Shown one piece after another: positions 1 through 9,089 of a stretch of 61,530 bases of DNA (the first letter of the stretch is position 1; each line of letters opens with the position of its first letter). Source of the DNA: Bacteroidia bacterium (GTDB taxonomy: Bacteria > Bacteroidota > Bacteroidia > DATLTG01). The notes under the pieces are model-generated. The model did not search any database. It was not told the DNA's origin and saw only the letters and a program-made list of their open reading frames with translations. The position numbers and the translations under genes were made by a program. The stretch spans positions 1 through 61,530 of the forward strand of contig JBDTAC010000077.1 in the NCBI GenBank assembly GCA_039924845.1, read 5' to 3'.

Positions 1-108
1 TCGAACGCAATGTATTTGTAAAAAATTAAGAATTAAATCTGTTTTGAAAATTTGAAGATGTGCGGATGTAGCGATGTTAATTAATGTGTCATTCTGAACA
101 CTACCTAC

Positions 109-795
109 CTAATCATTATTATATACCTCTACTATTTTTAAATGTTGTGGATATAAGCTATCAGGTATATCAAACTCTTTTATAGTTTTATCATTTCCTA
201 TTTTCAAATAAGTCTTACCGCCTCTGCCTTCCCAGCCGCCCTTGACACCATAATACTCCCATAATAATTTACCATCTAAAGTAAAATATCCAAAATATTC
301 CGAGCAAGAGTTACATCCACCATAACCATAAACGGTATAAAATGGAATCTTTAGTCCTGAAATCAGTCCAATCTCATATATTACATTTTCACACATTTTT
401 ACTTTTTTATAATTATATACCATTTGTGTTATTTCCAAAGCCGGAAATTTTCGTTCATAAATAATTTTATTCTTTTTCATAAAAATCATTTCCTGTTTTA
501 GCACAACGGGATTAAAAATGTTTGTTTCTTCTGGCTTCACGGAATCATTTAAACACGTTGTTCTTACTGATAGCGAATATTCGCCATTAGATATATCTTT
601 TTCGTAGGTATAAATACTATCCTTATATACCCATTTTTTTTTATTATTCGGATTAACAGATTTTTTGGTTACTAATTTCTGAACGTAAATAGATGAATCT
701 TTTTTTTCTGTGGTATTCGGCTTTTCTTGAGTAGAATTATTGCAAGAAAATAAAAAGCAACTAATTATAAAAAAAAGAAAGAATATTTTTTTCAT
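109..795 (-). CDS. Hypothetical lipoprotein
   Basis: A 228-residue protein of unknown function. The N-terminus is a lipoprotein signal: a KK n-region, a run of Phe/Ile/Leu, then a lipobox FLFSC with Cys at about residue 18, followed by a Ser/Thr/Lys-rich linker. It is therefore expected to be lipid-anchored and exported. The mature part has a Cys-x2-Cys pair in GYGGCNSCSEYFGYF (about residues 157-171) and no catalytic motif I recognise. The start is the ATG at 793-795, 29 nt from a good TATCTTTG -7 box. It stands alone; the next gene, sucB, is 427 nt away. Confidence 0.75.
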   Translation of the reverse strand: MKKIFFLFFIISCFLFSCNNSTQEKPNTTEKKDSSIYVQKLVTKKSVNPNNKKKWVYKDSIYTYEKDISNGEYSLSVRTTCLNDSVKPEETNIFNPVVLKQEMIFMKKNKIIYERKFPALEITQMVYNYKKVKMCENVIYEIGLISGLKIPFYTVYGYGGCNSCSEYFGYFTLDGKLLWEYYGVKGGWEGRGGKTYLKIGNDKTIKEFDIPDSLYPQHLKIVEVYNND

Positions 796-823
796 ATCAC
801 GAAAATTATTTTTTTCTCAATAC

Positions 824-852
824 CAAAGATATATTATTTTCCCACACGCAAA
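824..852 (-). promoter_or_regulatory. Sigma-A-type promoter of the lipoprotein gene
   Basis: On the minus strand, TTTG at 852-849, a 17-nt spacer, then TATCTTTG at 831-824. This matches the Bacteroidota -33/-7 consensus (TTTG, TAnnTTTG), with a spacer slightly shorter than usual. It lies about 30 nt before the start codon of the lipoprotein. Confidence 0.6.
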
Positions 853-976
853 TTCCGCATCATTACGAAATGACAATCGCCTTTTCTTAATCACCTAATT
901 ACCTCATCACTTAATCACTCCAAAGGAAAAACGGTATCTTTGAACTATAATTTTTTTCTTAAAAAATATTTTTTGA

Positions 977-1189
977 AATGAACTTAATAAAAGAAATGGC
1001 GAGTATGATAAATTGCCAGAATTAGCAAAGGCATATTCTAATAAAAAAGGCTTCGATGTGATTGTTGGCTCCGACAAGGTCATGTGATATTGGCTTCGAC
1101 AAACTCAGCCAATGTAAGATGTAGTAGTTGAGCTTGTCGAAACCTCCATCAAAATCGCTGCCACTCAGGGAAATTCCGAACAACATTAG
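977..1189 (+). pseudogene. Decayed gene fragment of unknown family
   Basis: One plus frame reads protein-like sequence in two pieces. Bases 977-1087 encode about 36 residues including GEYDKLPELAKAYSNKKGFD, ending at TGA. Bases 1142-1189 encode TSIKIAATQGNSEQH before TAG. Both pieces are in the same frame, and the part between them is the hairpin repeat at 1092-1144 and contains further stops. There is no start codon in frame. A TATCTTTG box lies upstream at 935-942. I read this as a gene remnant interrupted by the repeat; the family is not recognised. The rest of the 427-nt gap between the lipoprotein gene and sucB shows only promoter-like boxes. Confidence 0.35.
1092..1144. repeat. Extragenic hairpin with TTCGACAA arms
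   Basis: The left arm, GGCTTCGACAAACTCAGCC, is largely complementary to the right arm GTTGAGCTTGTCGAAACC across a loop of about 17 nt. Arms of this type (CTTCGACAAGCTCAG) are a common dispersed hairpin repeat in bacterial intergenic DNA. Here it sits inside the gene remnant. Confidence 0.6.
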
Positions 1190-1222
1190 ACAATGACAGC
1201 TAACAAAAGAAAAACCAGAGAA

Positions 1223-2497
1223 TTAAAATCCCAATAAAACGTCCGCAGGTTCTTTGCCTCCAAAAATAATCTTTGTCGGATTCTCCAGCATCTCTTTTAC
1301 TTTCACTAAAAAGCCAACCGATTCGCGTCCATCAATAACACGGTGATCATACGAAAGTGCCACGTACATCATCGGACGAATCACTACTTGTCCGTTAATA
1401 GCCATCGGTCTTTCCACTACATTGTGCATTCCTAAAATAGCGCTTTGAGGAGGATTTATAATTGGAGTTGACATCATGGAACCAAACACGCCACCATTGG
1501 TAATGGTGAATGTTCCACCCGACATATCTTCCAACGTAATTTTATTTTCGCGTGCTTTTACCGCTAAGTTTTTTATTTGTGTTTCGATTTGTGCCAAACT
1601 CATTTGCTCTGCATTGCGCAACACCGGAACCACTAATCCTTTTGGCGCACTCACTGCAATGCCGATATCTGCATAATTGAGATACACAATTTCCTCTCCG
1701 TCAATCATCGCGTTTACCGCAGGAAACAAATGAAGTCCTTCCGTTACCGCTTTTGTAAAAAAGCTCATAAAACCCAAACCAACACCGTGCGTTTCTTTAA
1801 ATTTATCTTTGTATTTGGCGCGCAGTGCGTAAATCGCGCTCATGTCTATTTCGTTGAACGTAGTTAGCATGGCCGTTTCATTTTTCACCGTCACCAAACG
1901 TTTAGAAAGTTTTTTCCGCAAGGCAGACATCTTCTGACGATCTTCATCACGTGTTCCGCCCCAGCCCGCTATTGCAGCACTATCAAATCCGGCAGCCATG
2001 CCATTGATGACATCTGTTTTGGTGATTCTTCCGTCTTTACCAGTGCCATTTATTTTGCTTGTGGAAATTTTATTTTCATCCATCATCTTTTTAGCAGCAG
2101 GCGATGGTACTCCATTAGCATAAGTAGTTTCCGCTTTCGGTTTCGCTACTTCAGTAACTTCCGCCACTTTAGCAACTGGCTTTGCTTCTACTTTCGCATC
2201 TGCTTTCACTTCGGCTTTTTTCTCAGCAACAACAGGTTTTGCAGATGCAGCAGGAGCTTTCGCACTTGTATCAATTTTACACACTACACTTCCTACCAAA
2301 ACGGTATCGCCTTCGGCAGCCATTCTTTTAATCGTACCAGCATCTTCTGCATTCACGGTAAGGGTGGCTTTGTCAGAATCTATTTCACACAATTCTTCGT
2401 CGCGTTCTACGTAATCGCCGTCTTTTTTTAACCAACGTGCAATTTGTACTTCTGTAATGGATTCGCCCGGACTTGGAACTTTTATTTCTACGATCAT
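1223..2497 (-). CDS. sucB: 2-oxoglutarate dehydrogenase E2 (dihydrolipoamide succinyltransferase)
   Basis: Transfers the succinyl group from the E1 thiamine intermediate to CoA through a lipoyl arm (TCA cycle). In the 424-residue protein the N-terminal lipoyl domain carries the lipoylated lysine K43 in EIDSDKATL. An Ala/Lys/Glu/Val-rich linker follows, then a peripheral-subunit-binding domain ([15 protein letters not shown], about 130-165) and the catalytic acetyltransferase domain ending with the active-site motif [16 protein letters not shown] chose the ATG at 2495-2497, which gives the family start [13 protein letters not shown]; the frame stays open to 2566, but that would add 23 unrelated residues and overlap sucA. 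It lies 46 nt downstream of sucA and is presumably cotranscribed. The E3 partner lpd is at 7683. Confidence 0.95.
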   Translation of the reverse strand: MIVEIKVPSPGESITEVQIARWLKKDGDYVERDEELCEIDSDKATLTVNAEDAGTIKRMAAEGDTVLVGSVVCKIDTSAKAPAASAKPVVAEKKAEVKADAKVEAKPVAKVAEVTEVAKPKAETTYANGVPSPAAKKMMDENKISTSKINGTGKDGRITKTDVINGMAAGFDSAAIAGWGGTRDEDRQKMSALRKKLSKRLVTVKNETAMLTTFNEIDMSAIYALRAKYKDKFKETHGVGLGFMSFFTKAVTEGLHLFPAVNAMIDGEEIVYLNYADIGIAVSAPKGLVVPVLRNAEQMSLAQIETQIKNLAVKARENKITLEDMSGGTFTITNGGVFGSMMSTPIINPPQSAILGMHNVVERPMAINGQVVIRPMMYVALSYDHRVIDGRESVGFLVKVKEMLENPTKIIFGGKEPADVLLGF

Positions 2498-2543
2498 AAG
2501 TGGAGTATTTACTATTTTCTTAATTTTTTTCGATGAAAACTGA

Positions 2544-5267
2544 TTATTTAACCAATACTTTTTCAAACACCTTTTCTATAATTTGTTCTTGCTGTTGTTC
2601 GTGCATTCCGTGATAACCCGTTGCCGGACTTGCACTTGCAGCACGTGAAATTACTTTCAATGGCACTTCGCGGAAATTCATTGCGATGAATGTCCATGCG
2701 CCCATATTCTCTGGTTCTTCCTGCACCCACAACCATTCTTTTGCTTTGTTGTATTTCGCTAAAATGGCTTTTAATTGTGTTAAAGGTAACGGATAAATTT
2801 GTTCTATGCGTACCAATGCAATGGAATCTTCACCTTCTTTTTCTTGATGTTCCAACAAATCATAATAAATTTTTCCGGTACAAAAAACAATTTTTTTAAT
2901 GTTCGCTGCTTTCGCAGAAACATCATCTATTACTTCTTGAAAACCATTCGTAGTAAAATCTTTTAGAGAGGAAATACATTTTGGATGACGCAATAAACTT
3001 TTCGGAGTAAACACAATTAAAGGTTTACGGAAAGGGCGGTTTTGCTGTCTTCTCAAGAGATGAAACAAATTAGCCGGCGTGGTACAATTCGCCACTTGAA
3101 TATTGTATTCCGCCGAAAGTTGTAAAAAGCGTTCCATACGTCCGCTGGAATGTTCTGGTCCTTGCCCTTCGTAACCGTGTGGCAGCAACATTACCAAGCC
3201 ATTCATTCTACGCCACTTGTATTCTGCACAGGTTAAAAACTGATCCACAATAATTTGTGCGCCGTTAAAAAAATCTCCGAATTGCGCTTCCCAAATGGTG
3301 AGTCGATTTGGCGATGCAAACGCATACCCGTATTCAAAACCCAACACGCCGTATTCCGAAAGCAAGGAATTATAAACGGAGAATTTTTCTTGCGTATCGC
3401 TGATGTGATTTAATGGAATGTATTCTTCTTCCGAATCCTCAATTTTCACAACCGCATGACGGTGAGAAAAAGTTCCGCGTTCTACATCTTGTCCGCTCAA
3501 ACGCACGCCAATTCCTTCGTTTAACAAAGTCGCATACGCCATCAATTCGCCCATTCCCCAATCGTAACTGTCGTTATCAATCATTGCTTTCCTATCCTTA
3601 AACAGTTTCGCAATCTTGGTGAAAAACTTTTTTTCAGGAGGCAGTTGAACAATTTTATTGGCGAGGTCTAAAAATATTTTTTTATCTACTGCTGTGTCAG
3701 GAGATTTTTCAAAATCAGCAGGAGTCGCCATGCGCAAGCCTTTCCAAACACCTTCTAAGAAAGAAGTTACTTTTGCTTTAGCAGTTTGTTTGGCTTCATC
3801 TAATTTACTTTGCAAAAGATCCTTGAATTTTACCTCCATCTCTTTCGCTAAACTGGCTTCTATTTCGCCTTGCGCTTCTAATTCTTTACTATAAATTTCT
3901 CTCAAATTAGGATGTTGCGCAATTAGTTTATACAACAAAGGTTGCGTAAAACGTGGCTCATCGCCTTCGTTATGACCGTATTTACGATAACACAAAATGT
4001 CAATAAAAATATCTTTGTGAAATTTCTGACGGTATTCCATCGCCATTTGACAAACAAAAACTACCGCTTCTGCATCGTCTCCATTTACGTGAAACACAGG
4101 CGCATGTACCACTTTCGCCACATCTGTACAATATGTACTTGAGCGACCATCCAAATAATTGGTTGTAAATCCGATTTGATTGTTCACCACCAAATGAATG
4201 GTTCCGCCAGTTTTATACCCTTCCAATTGCGACATTTGCACCACTTCGTAAACGATGCCTTGTCCAGCAATAGCAGCATCTCCGTGAATTAAAATCGGAA
4301 TGATTTTGGAATTATTCCCGTTGTATAAATTATCAATTTTCGCGCGCACTATTCCTTCCACAACTGGATCTACCGCTTCTAAATGCGATGGATTGGGCGT
4401 TAAACTGAGGTGAATTTGTTTTCCTTTATTCGTAAATAAATCCGAAGAATAGCCATTGTGATACTTTACATCGCCTTCAAACAATGAATCTTCCGATTCT
4501 CTTCCTTCAAATTCCGTAAAAATATCTTTATAGGTTTTATTCAAAATATTTGCCAACACATTCAATCTTCCGCGATGCGACATTCCAATTACGAAACTGT
4601 CAATTCCGCTCTCTGCTCCTACTTCAATAACGGTATCTAAGGCAGGAATCAAGGCTTCTGCACCTTCTAAAGAAAAACGCTTTTGTCCGACAAATTTTGT
4701 TCCCAGAAAATTTTCAAAAACAACAGCTTGATTAATTTTATTGAGAATTGTTTTCTTTTCTTCGATGTTGAAATGCGGCGTATTTTTGCTCGATTCCATT
4801 TTCTCGCGCAGCCAATCTACAATTTCCGGAATGCGAATATACGTGTATTCCACGCCAATAGACGCGCAATACGTTTGTTCCAAATGGGCGATGATATCTT
4901 TCAATTTCGCAGACCCAATTCCGAGTTGTGAGCCGGCTTGAAAAACCGTTTCCAAATCTGCGTCAACAAGTCCGAAATTAGCGATGTCGAGCGTGGGCGA
5001 ATAATGCCTTCTTTCTCGAACAGGATTGGTTTTAGTAAATAAATGTCCGCGACTGCGATAGCCATTAATCAAGTTAATGACGTTAAATTCTTTCTTGAAA
5101 TTTTCTGGAACTTCGCCTGTATCTTCATAGTTTTTTCGTGCAAAATCAAAACCTTCGAAAAAATCTCGCCATGAAACATCAACCGAATTAACATCTTTCA
5201 AATACTGCTTGTACATTTCTTCCAAGGCGGAAGTATCAGCATTGCTCAAGTAGGAAAACTTATCCAT
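2544..5267 (-). CDS. sucA: 2-oxoglutarate dehydrogenase E1
   Basis: Thiamine-diphosphate-dependent decarboxylation of 2-oxoglutarate and transfer to the E2 lipoyl group. At 907 residues it is close to full family length (about 930). Visible landmarks are the N-terminal helix ([19 protein letters not shown]), [15 protein letters not shown] (cofactor region), [13 protein letters not shown] (ThDP/Mg region), [14 protein letters not shown], and the C-terminal transketolase-like part with [20 protein letters not shown]. First gene of the sucA-sucB unit. A TAACTTTG -7-like box lies 23-30 nt before the start. The frame is intact. Confidence 0.96.
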   Translation of the reverse strand: MDKFSYLSNADTSALEEMYKQYLKDVNSVDVSWRDFFEGFDFARKNYEDTGEVPENFKKEFNVINLINGYRSRGHLFTKTNPVRERRHYSPTLDIANFGLVDADLETVFQAGSQLGIGSAKLKDIIAHLEQTYCASIGVEYTYIRIPEIVDWLREKMESSKNTPHFNIEEKKTILNKINQAVVFENFLGTKFVGQKRFSLEGAEALIPALDTVIEVGAESGIDSFVIGMSHRGRLNVLANILNKTYKDIFTEFEGRESEDSLFEGDVKYHNGYSSDLFTNKGKQIHLSLTPNPSHLEAVDPVVEGIVRAKIDNLYNGNNSKIIPILIHGDAAIAGQGIVYEVVQMSQLEGYKTGGTIHLVVNNQIGFTTNYLDGRSSTYCTDVAKVVHAPVFHVNGDDAEAVVFVCQMAMEYRQKFHKDIFIDILCYRKYGHNEGDEPRFTQPLLYKLIAQHPNLREIYSKELEAQGEIEASLAKEMEVKFKDLLQSKLDEAKQTAKAKVTSFLEGVWKGLRMATPADFEKSPDTAVDKKIFLDLANKIVQLPPEKKFFTKIAKLFKDRKAMIDNDSYDWGMGELMAYATLLNEGIGVRLSGQDVERGTFSHRHAVVKIEDSEEEYIPLNHISDTQEKFSVYNSLLSEYGVLGFEYGYAFASPNRLTIWEAQFGDFFNGAQIIVDQFLTCAEYKWRRMNGLVMLLPHGYEGQGPEHSSGRMERFLQLSAEYNIQVANCTTPANLFHLLRRQQNRPFRKPLIVFTPKSLLRHPKCISSLKDFTTNGFQEVIDDVSAKAANIKKIVFCTGKIYYDLLEHQEKEGEDSIALVRIEQIYPLPLTQLKAILAKYNKAKEWLWVQEEPENMGAWTFIAMNFREVPLKVISRAASASPATGYHGMHEQQQEQIIEKVFEKVLVK

Positions 5268-5289
5268 ATATTTTTTTGAAATTGATAGA

Positions 5290-5297
5290 CAAAGTTA
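5290..5297 (-). promoter_or_regulatory. -7 box before sucA
   Basis: TAACTTTG on the minus strand, an exact match to TAnnTTTG, 23 nt before the sucA ATG. I see no convincing TTTG at the -33 position. Confidence 0.4.
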
Positions 5298-5365
5298 TGG
5301 TTTTTATTGAAAATAGCGGTATGATTTGAAAAATATACAGATATAAAATTCACGTATTTCTGGCT

Positions 5366-5386
5366 TTGAAAAATTATTTTTTTGAA
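5366..5386. repeat. PE dyad element, probable terminator
   Basis: A full-length element (A5-TTA-T7 bounded by TTG and GAA). It is flanked by complementary GGCTT (5362-5366) and AAGCC (5385-5389), so RNA from either strand could fold. It lies between the end of the HNH gene and the start of sucA. Confidence 0.65.
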
Positions 5387-5414
5387 GCCTCCTTTTATCG
5401 CTGAAAATTTGATC

Positions 5415-5435
5415 TCGAAAAAATATTTTTTTGAA
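5415..5435. repeat. PE dyad element
   Basis: TCG, A6, TA, T7, GAA. It lies 22 nt after the HNH stop codon, in the terminator position, 28 nt from the preceding copy. Confidence 0.6.
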
Positions 5436-5456
5436 CAGTGTAGCAGAACTTAGTGT

Positions 5457-6305
5457 TTATTGGAGGAGATAAGCCTTCAAAGTTTTATGTATGTGAAATT
5501 CAATTTCATACTTCCATTCAGATTTTGCATTTTCGTGATAAATCCACGGTTTGCAAATTTTACAACCAGTAAATCCTTTATTTCTTAGCATTCCATAACT
5601 TGCTGTCTTTTTTTGACTAGTAAATGAGTGTTGGCATTTTATTATATGAATTATTTTACTTTTCGAGATGTAATAATCCCGAAAGGATTGCATTTTTGAA
5701 TGCCCGTCCATCAAAGTGTGACAACTTCTACAAAGAACAACAAGGTTTTCTAATGCGTGATTACCATCATTCGCTCTTCTTATTATATGATGTATATGGC
5801 AAGTATTTATTTTTTCATTTTTCCCACATCGCTGACATTGACCATTATCTCTATTGTAAACTAATTCTCTTCTTAAACTCCAATCCGTTGGATTTCGTCC
5901 TTTTTCAGTAGTTCTATATTTCTCCTCATTTCCCCAAAAGTCGCTATCGTTTTTTTCAATTTGCGGTATAGTGAAATCTCGATAGTGATTTAAATACGTG
6001 TCTATGCAATATGAGACTAAAGGTTCTGCAAGAGTATGAATTATTTTCAGTTTACTTTGTTTGTAATCAATAAGAGTGAAAAAATTGTCCGCTTTATATT
6101 GCTCATAGGACAAAAAGGTGAAGCCAATAAATGGATATTTTTGCTGCAAGTTTGTGGTTAATTGAGAATAGTATTCTGTATAAAAATCATCAATATTTTC
6201 AAATATTACTTTTCTAATTTTATTTTGTTTTCCATCTTCAATCTTTTTGTTGATGAAATAACCAATTACCAAAATTACTATTACGCAAAGTATAAATGTT
6301 CCCAC
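5457..6305 (-). CDS. Membrane-anchored HNH endonuclease-like protein
   Basis: A 282-residue protein. Residues 3-19 form one transmembrane segment (TFILCVIVILVIGYF), followed by a Lys/Glu-rich stretch, a central region of unknown fold, and an HNH domain at about 155-200. The domain shows CQRCG, CHIHHIIRRANDG, then LENLVVLCRSCH, so the His pair, the Asn and both zinc-binding Cys pairs are present. The C-terminal 70 residues contain another Cys-x2-Cys (TGCKICKPW). HNH domains cleave DNA in restriction, homing and defence proteins; the target here is unknown. It is an accessory gene lying between sucA and lpd, and its 5' and 3' flanks resemble those of the DUF4238 gene next to it. Confidence 0.7.
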   Translation of the reverse strand: MGTFILCVIVILVIGYFINKKIEDGKQNKIRKVIFENIDDFYTEYYSQLTTNLQQKYPFIGFTFLSYEQYKADNFFTLIDYKQSKLKIIHTLAEPLVSYCIDTYLNHYRDFTIPQIEKNDSDFWGNEEKYRTTEKGRNPTDWSLRRELVYNRDNGQCQRCGKNEKINTCHIHHIIRRANDGNHALENLVVLCRSCHTLMDGHSKMQSFRDYYISKSKIIHIIKCQHSFTSQKKTASYGMLRNKGFTGCKICKPWIYHENAKSEWKYEIEFHIHKTLKAYLLQ

Positions 6306-6354
6306 AATGTTTTTTTTGGCTTACGGACAACTTGTTTATGCACGCTACTTCAGT

Positions 6355-6403
6355 TTCACTTCCAAAAATAAGAATTATTTATTTGTCTTTTCAACAACAG
6401 AAT
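6355..6403. repeat. Direct repeat copy 1 (promoter of the HNH gene)
   Basis: These 49 nt match 7538-7586 at 42 positions without gaps; the first 18 nt (TTCACTTCCAAAAATAAG) are identical. Read on the minus strand it contains GTTG (6395-6392), a 21-nt spacer and TATTTTTG (6370-6363), a Bacteroidota-like promoter directed at the HNH gene. Confidence 0.7.
6363..6395 (-). promoter_or_regulatory. Promoter of the HNH gene
   Basis: GTTG-N21-TATTTTTG on the minus strand. The -7 box is exact and the -33 box has one mismatch. It leaves a leader of about 50 nt. The same arrangement and spacing occur before the DUF4238 gene. Confidence 0.5.
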
Positions 6404-6479
6404 AAAAAGAAACCAAATTCAAAAAACAGTGTAGCATTTTTTAAGCGGAAATTACAAGAAATAATTTCAAAAGTGGAGC

Positions 6480-7457
6480 TTAGTGGTTACGGAACTTATT
6501 GTCAATTTCGTTAAGTTCTTTTTGCTCGGATTTTGCAAATAAATTCTTTGGGTTTTTATAAAAGCAAATGTATTTTTCAATATCTTCTTTATATCCAAGT
6601 AAAAATTTGTTTGAAGAATTATATTGTTCTTGATTAGAGTTAATCATTTCACGTTTAGAAACAACTCCTTTATGAAAGGTTCTTGTTATATAATTCGTTC
6701 TTGTGAATGAACTATGAGGGTAAATATATAAATTATGTTTATTGTCAATAGGTATTTTTATTTCATTCTTTATGTCAAAAGGTGCTATTATGTTGTTACT
6801 GCCGTTGTATAATATCACTGGGTGATCAGATGTAATTAGTGTATGTTCTTGCTCTTCCAATTTAACGATATGTATTTGATCATTAATGCGGAGGTTAATG
6901 AGTTTTAATGCTAAGTCCAATTGTTGAATATTCAACAAATCCTTTGATTCATTAATATATGATTTATACGACTCGTTAATTTCTTTCCCTCTAACTATTA
7001 TTTTTTTTTCTGATAAATAAAAACACTCCCTATTATTTTTCTCAGCAAACCTAAATCCTTCCTCAAAAATTTCACGGAATAAATTATTGTTACTATTTCT
7101 TAGCTTAGGATTGCGAAATAATAATGTAACAGCCGTTGATATTATTAATTTGCTTGCTGAAGGAAGAATTTGGTTGATTTTTGGATTGGTGAGTATTGAA
7201 TAAAATCTATTGTAATTATCATCAAATGATTTTCCATATATATTTTCAATTAGCTGTCTTTGTTCTTCAGTTTCTCCTTGTAATGTATATAAATAATTTT
7301 CTGCACATATATCCCTTGCATTAGTACTAAATGGATTTTTTAAGTCCATTTTGTCTGTAGCATAAATTAGAAATTCATCCTTTTTTCTCTCAATGCTAAA
7401 TTTTTCTAAATAGGTTTTCGGTACCCAGTGCTGTTTTTTTGTCTCTTGATTACTCAT
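6480..7457 (-). CDS. DUF4238 family protein
   Basis: A 325-residue soluble protein. The N-terminus KKQHWVPKTYLEKFSI fits the QHxVPxxYLxxF signature of DUF4238, a family of unknown biochemical function scattered among accessory genes. Further recognisable points are DICAENYLYTL, TLLFRNPKLRN and HTLITSDHPVILYN (about 210), which suits the central part of the family. I chose the ATG at 7455-7457; the open frame begins at 7529, but its extra 24 residues lack family character and would eat into the leader. It stands alone on the minus strand with its own promoter and lies upstream of the HNH gene. Its A+T content looks higher than that of sucA or lpd, which would suit acquired DNA. Confidence 0.65.
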   Translation of the reverse strand: MSNQETKKQHWVPKTYLEKFSIERKKDEFLIYATDKMDLKNPFSTNARDICAENYLYTLQGETEEQRQLIENIYGKSFDDNYNRFYSILTNPKINQILPSASKLIISTAVTLLFRNPKLRNSNNNLFREIFEEGFRFAEKNNRECFYLSEKKIIVRGKEINESYKSYINESKDLLNIQQLDLALKLINLRINDQIHIVKLEEQEHTLITSDHPVILYNGSNNIIAPFDIKNEIKIPIDNKHNLYIYPHSSFTRTNYITRTFHKGVVSKREMINSNQEQYNSSNKFLLGYKEDIEKYICFYKNPKNLFAKSEQKELNEIDNKFRNH

Positions 7458-7537
7458 TTTTTTTTTTTGTATTTCGATGAACGAGTGGTTTGTCGAGTAA
7501 ATTTGCAATTTTGAAATGTGCTTATACAAAACATTTT

Positions 7538-7586
7538 TTCACTTCCAAAAATAAGCAATATTCATTTCCCTTTTCAACAAAAAAAT
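7538..7586. repeat. Direct repeat copy 2 (promoter of the DUF4238 gene)
   Basis: Partner of 6355-6403, 42 of 49 positions identical without gaps. It carries the same promoter elements pointing leftwards, at the outer edge of the two-gene insert. Confidence 0.7.
7546..7578 (-). promoter_or_regulatory. Promoter of the DUF4238 gene
   Basis: GTTG (7578-7575), 21-nt spacer, TATTTTTG (7553-7546) on the minus strand, identical in layout to the HNH promoter. The leader to the chosen ATG is about 80 nt. Confidence 0.5.
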
Positions 7587-7603
7587 CTCGAAAATAAAGC
7601 GCC

Positions 7604-7624
7604 TCGAAAAAATATTTTTTTGAA
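7604..7624. repeat. PE dyad element
   Basis: TCG, A6, TA, T7, GAA, with partly complementary flanks GCC and ACC. It lies in the divergent space between the DUF4238 gene and lpd. Confidence 0.6.
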
Positions 7625-7646
7625 ACCTCTTTTCGTACTTTCTTAT

Positions 7647-7654
7647 TAACTTCG
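7647..7654 (+). promoter_or_regulatory. Possible -7 box of lpd
   Basis: TAACTTCG, one mismatch from TAnnTTTG, 29 nt before the lpd start. A TTTG at 7619-7622, supplied by the end of the PE element, lies 24 nt upstream, slightly too far for the consensus. Confidence 0.3.
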
Positions 7655-7664
7655 CCTTTTGAAA

Positions 7665-7682
7665 TCGAAAAAATAATTTTTT
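7665..7682. repeat. PE dyad element abutting the lpd start codon
   Basis: TCG, A6, TAA, T6. The last T is the base immediately before the ATG of lpd, so the element forms the whole ribosome-entry region. Confidence 0.55.
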
Positions 7683-9089
7683 ATGGAAAAATTTGATGTT
7701 ACAATTATTGGCTCTGGTCCTGGTGGATATGTAGCAGCCATTCGTTGCGCACAATTGGGAATGAAAACTGCCATTATTGAACGTTACAATACGCTGGGCG
7801 GGACGTGTTTAAATGTGGGTTGCATTCCTTCCAAAGCCTTGTTGGATTCGTCGGAACATTATTTTAATGCCACACATAAATTCACAGAACATGGCATTGA
7901 TATAAAAAATATCAGTATCAATTTAGCGCAAATGATAAAGCGCAAAGCCGATGTGGTGAAGCAAACCTGCGATGGTGTTGCGTTTTTGATGAAGAAAAAT
8001 AAAATCACTGTTTACAATGGATTCGGAAGTTTTGTGAATAAAACTACGGTTGAAATTACAAAAGCGGACGGAACCAAATCACAAATAGAAAGTGCAAAAA
8101 TAATTATCGCGACAGGCTCCAAACCTGTTTCCTTACCTGGAATTACGATTGATAAAAAACGAATTATTACTTCTACCGAAGCTTTAAATTTAACAGAAAT
8201 TCCGAAGCAACTCATTATTATCGGCGGCGGCGTAATTGGTTTAGAATTAGGATCTGTGTATGCGCGTTTGGGTGCAAAGGTTTCCGTTATCGAATTTACA
8301 GATGGCATTATAAGTACGATGGATAAAGGACTTGGCAAAGAACTTCAAAAAGTATTGAAAAAGGAAGGCTTCGATTTTTACTTTAAACACAAGGTAACCG
8401 GCGCTTCTGTAAAAGGAAATGACGTTACCGTTACGGCAGAAAATGAGAAAGGCGAAAAGGTAGAATTCAAAGGCGATTTTTGTTTGGTGGCTGTTGGCAG
8501 AAAGGCGTACACGGGAAATCTGAATTTAGATAAAGCGGGTGTAAAATTAGATAGTAGAGGAAAAATTGAAACGGACGATCATTTGCAAACCAATGTACCG
8601 AATATTTATGCGATTGGTGATGTGATAAAAGGCGCAATGTTAGCGCACAAAGCAGAAGACGAAGGTGTTTTTGTAGCAGAAATAATGGCAGGACAAAAAC
8701 CGCACATTGATTATAATTTAATTCCGGGAGTGGTTTATACTTGGCCAGAAGTGGCAAGTGTTGGACAAACCGAAGAGCAATTAAAAACGCAAAATAAAAA
8801 ATATAAAATTGGTAATTTTCCTTTTAAAGCAAGCGGAAGAGCACGTGCTTCGATGGATGCCGAATTTGGATTCGTTAAAATTTTAGCAGACGAAGCAACG
8901 GATGAAATTTTGGGCGTGCATATTATTGGTCCGCGCGCAGCCGACATCATTGCGGAAGCCGTTGTAGCAATGGAATATCGCGCCAGCGCAGAAGACATTG
9001 CGCGTATTTGTCATGCGCATCCTACCTTTACGGAAGCTGTTAAAGAAGCGGCAATGGACGCAACAGGCAAAAGAGCGATTCATATTTAA
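7683..9089 (+). CDS. lpd: Dihydrolipoyl dehydrogenase (E3)
   Basis: Reoxidises the dihydrolipoyl arm of E2 with FAD and NAD+. The 468-residue protein has the FAD-binding GSGPGG at 10-15, the redox disulfide C42/C47 in GGTCLNVGCIPSK, the NAD-binding GGGVIGLELGSVYARLG near 180, the second FAD contact YAIGDV near 310, and the C-terminal His-Glu dyad in HAHPTFTEA. Its substrate proteins SucB and SucA are encoded 5 kb away on the other strand, so this is the complex's E3, probably shared with other lipoyl complexes. Its stop codon overlaps the next ATG by one base (TAATG), indicating translational coupling with the GNAT gene. Confidence 0.96.
   Translation: MEKFDVTIIGSGPGGYVAAIRCAQLGMKTAIIERYNTLGGTCLNVGCIPSKALLDSSEHYFNATHKFTEHGIDIKNISINLAQMIKRKADVVKQTCDGVAFLMKKNKITVYNGFGSFVNKTTVEITKADGTKSQIESAKIIIATGSKPVSLPGITIDKKRIITSTEALNLTEIPKQLIIIGGGVIGLELGSVYARLGAKVSVIEFTDGIISTMDKGLGKELQKVLKKEGFDFYFKHKVTGASVKGNDVTVTAENEKGEKVEFKGDFCLVAVGRKAYTGNLNLDKAGVKLDSRGKIETDDHLQTNVPNIYAIGDVIKGAMLAHKAEDEGVFVAEIMAGQKPHIDYNLIPGVVYTWPEVASVGQTEEQLKTQNKKYKIGNFPFKASGRARASMDAEFGFVKILADEATDEILGVHIIGPRAADIIAEAVVAMEYRASAEDIARICHAHPTFTEAVKEAAMDATGKRAIHI

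Noticed and set aside
2498-2566. Longer sucB start adding 23 residues
   Set aside because: The extra residues do not look like an E2 N-terminus and would overlap sucA; the lipoyl domain begins exactly at the ATG 2495-2497.
5430-7600. Integron cassette array with attC sites
   Set aside because: The shared flanks suggested it, but I see no integrase gene and no attC-like inverted core sites; kept only as a test to run.
7539-7754. 71-codon minus-strand frame over the start of lpd
   Set aside because: It is antisense to lpd and its intergenic part is the PE element and the promoter repeat; composition is not protein-like.
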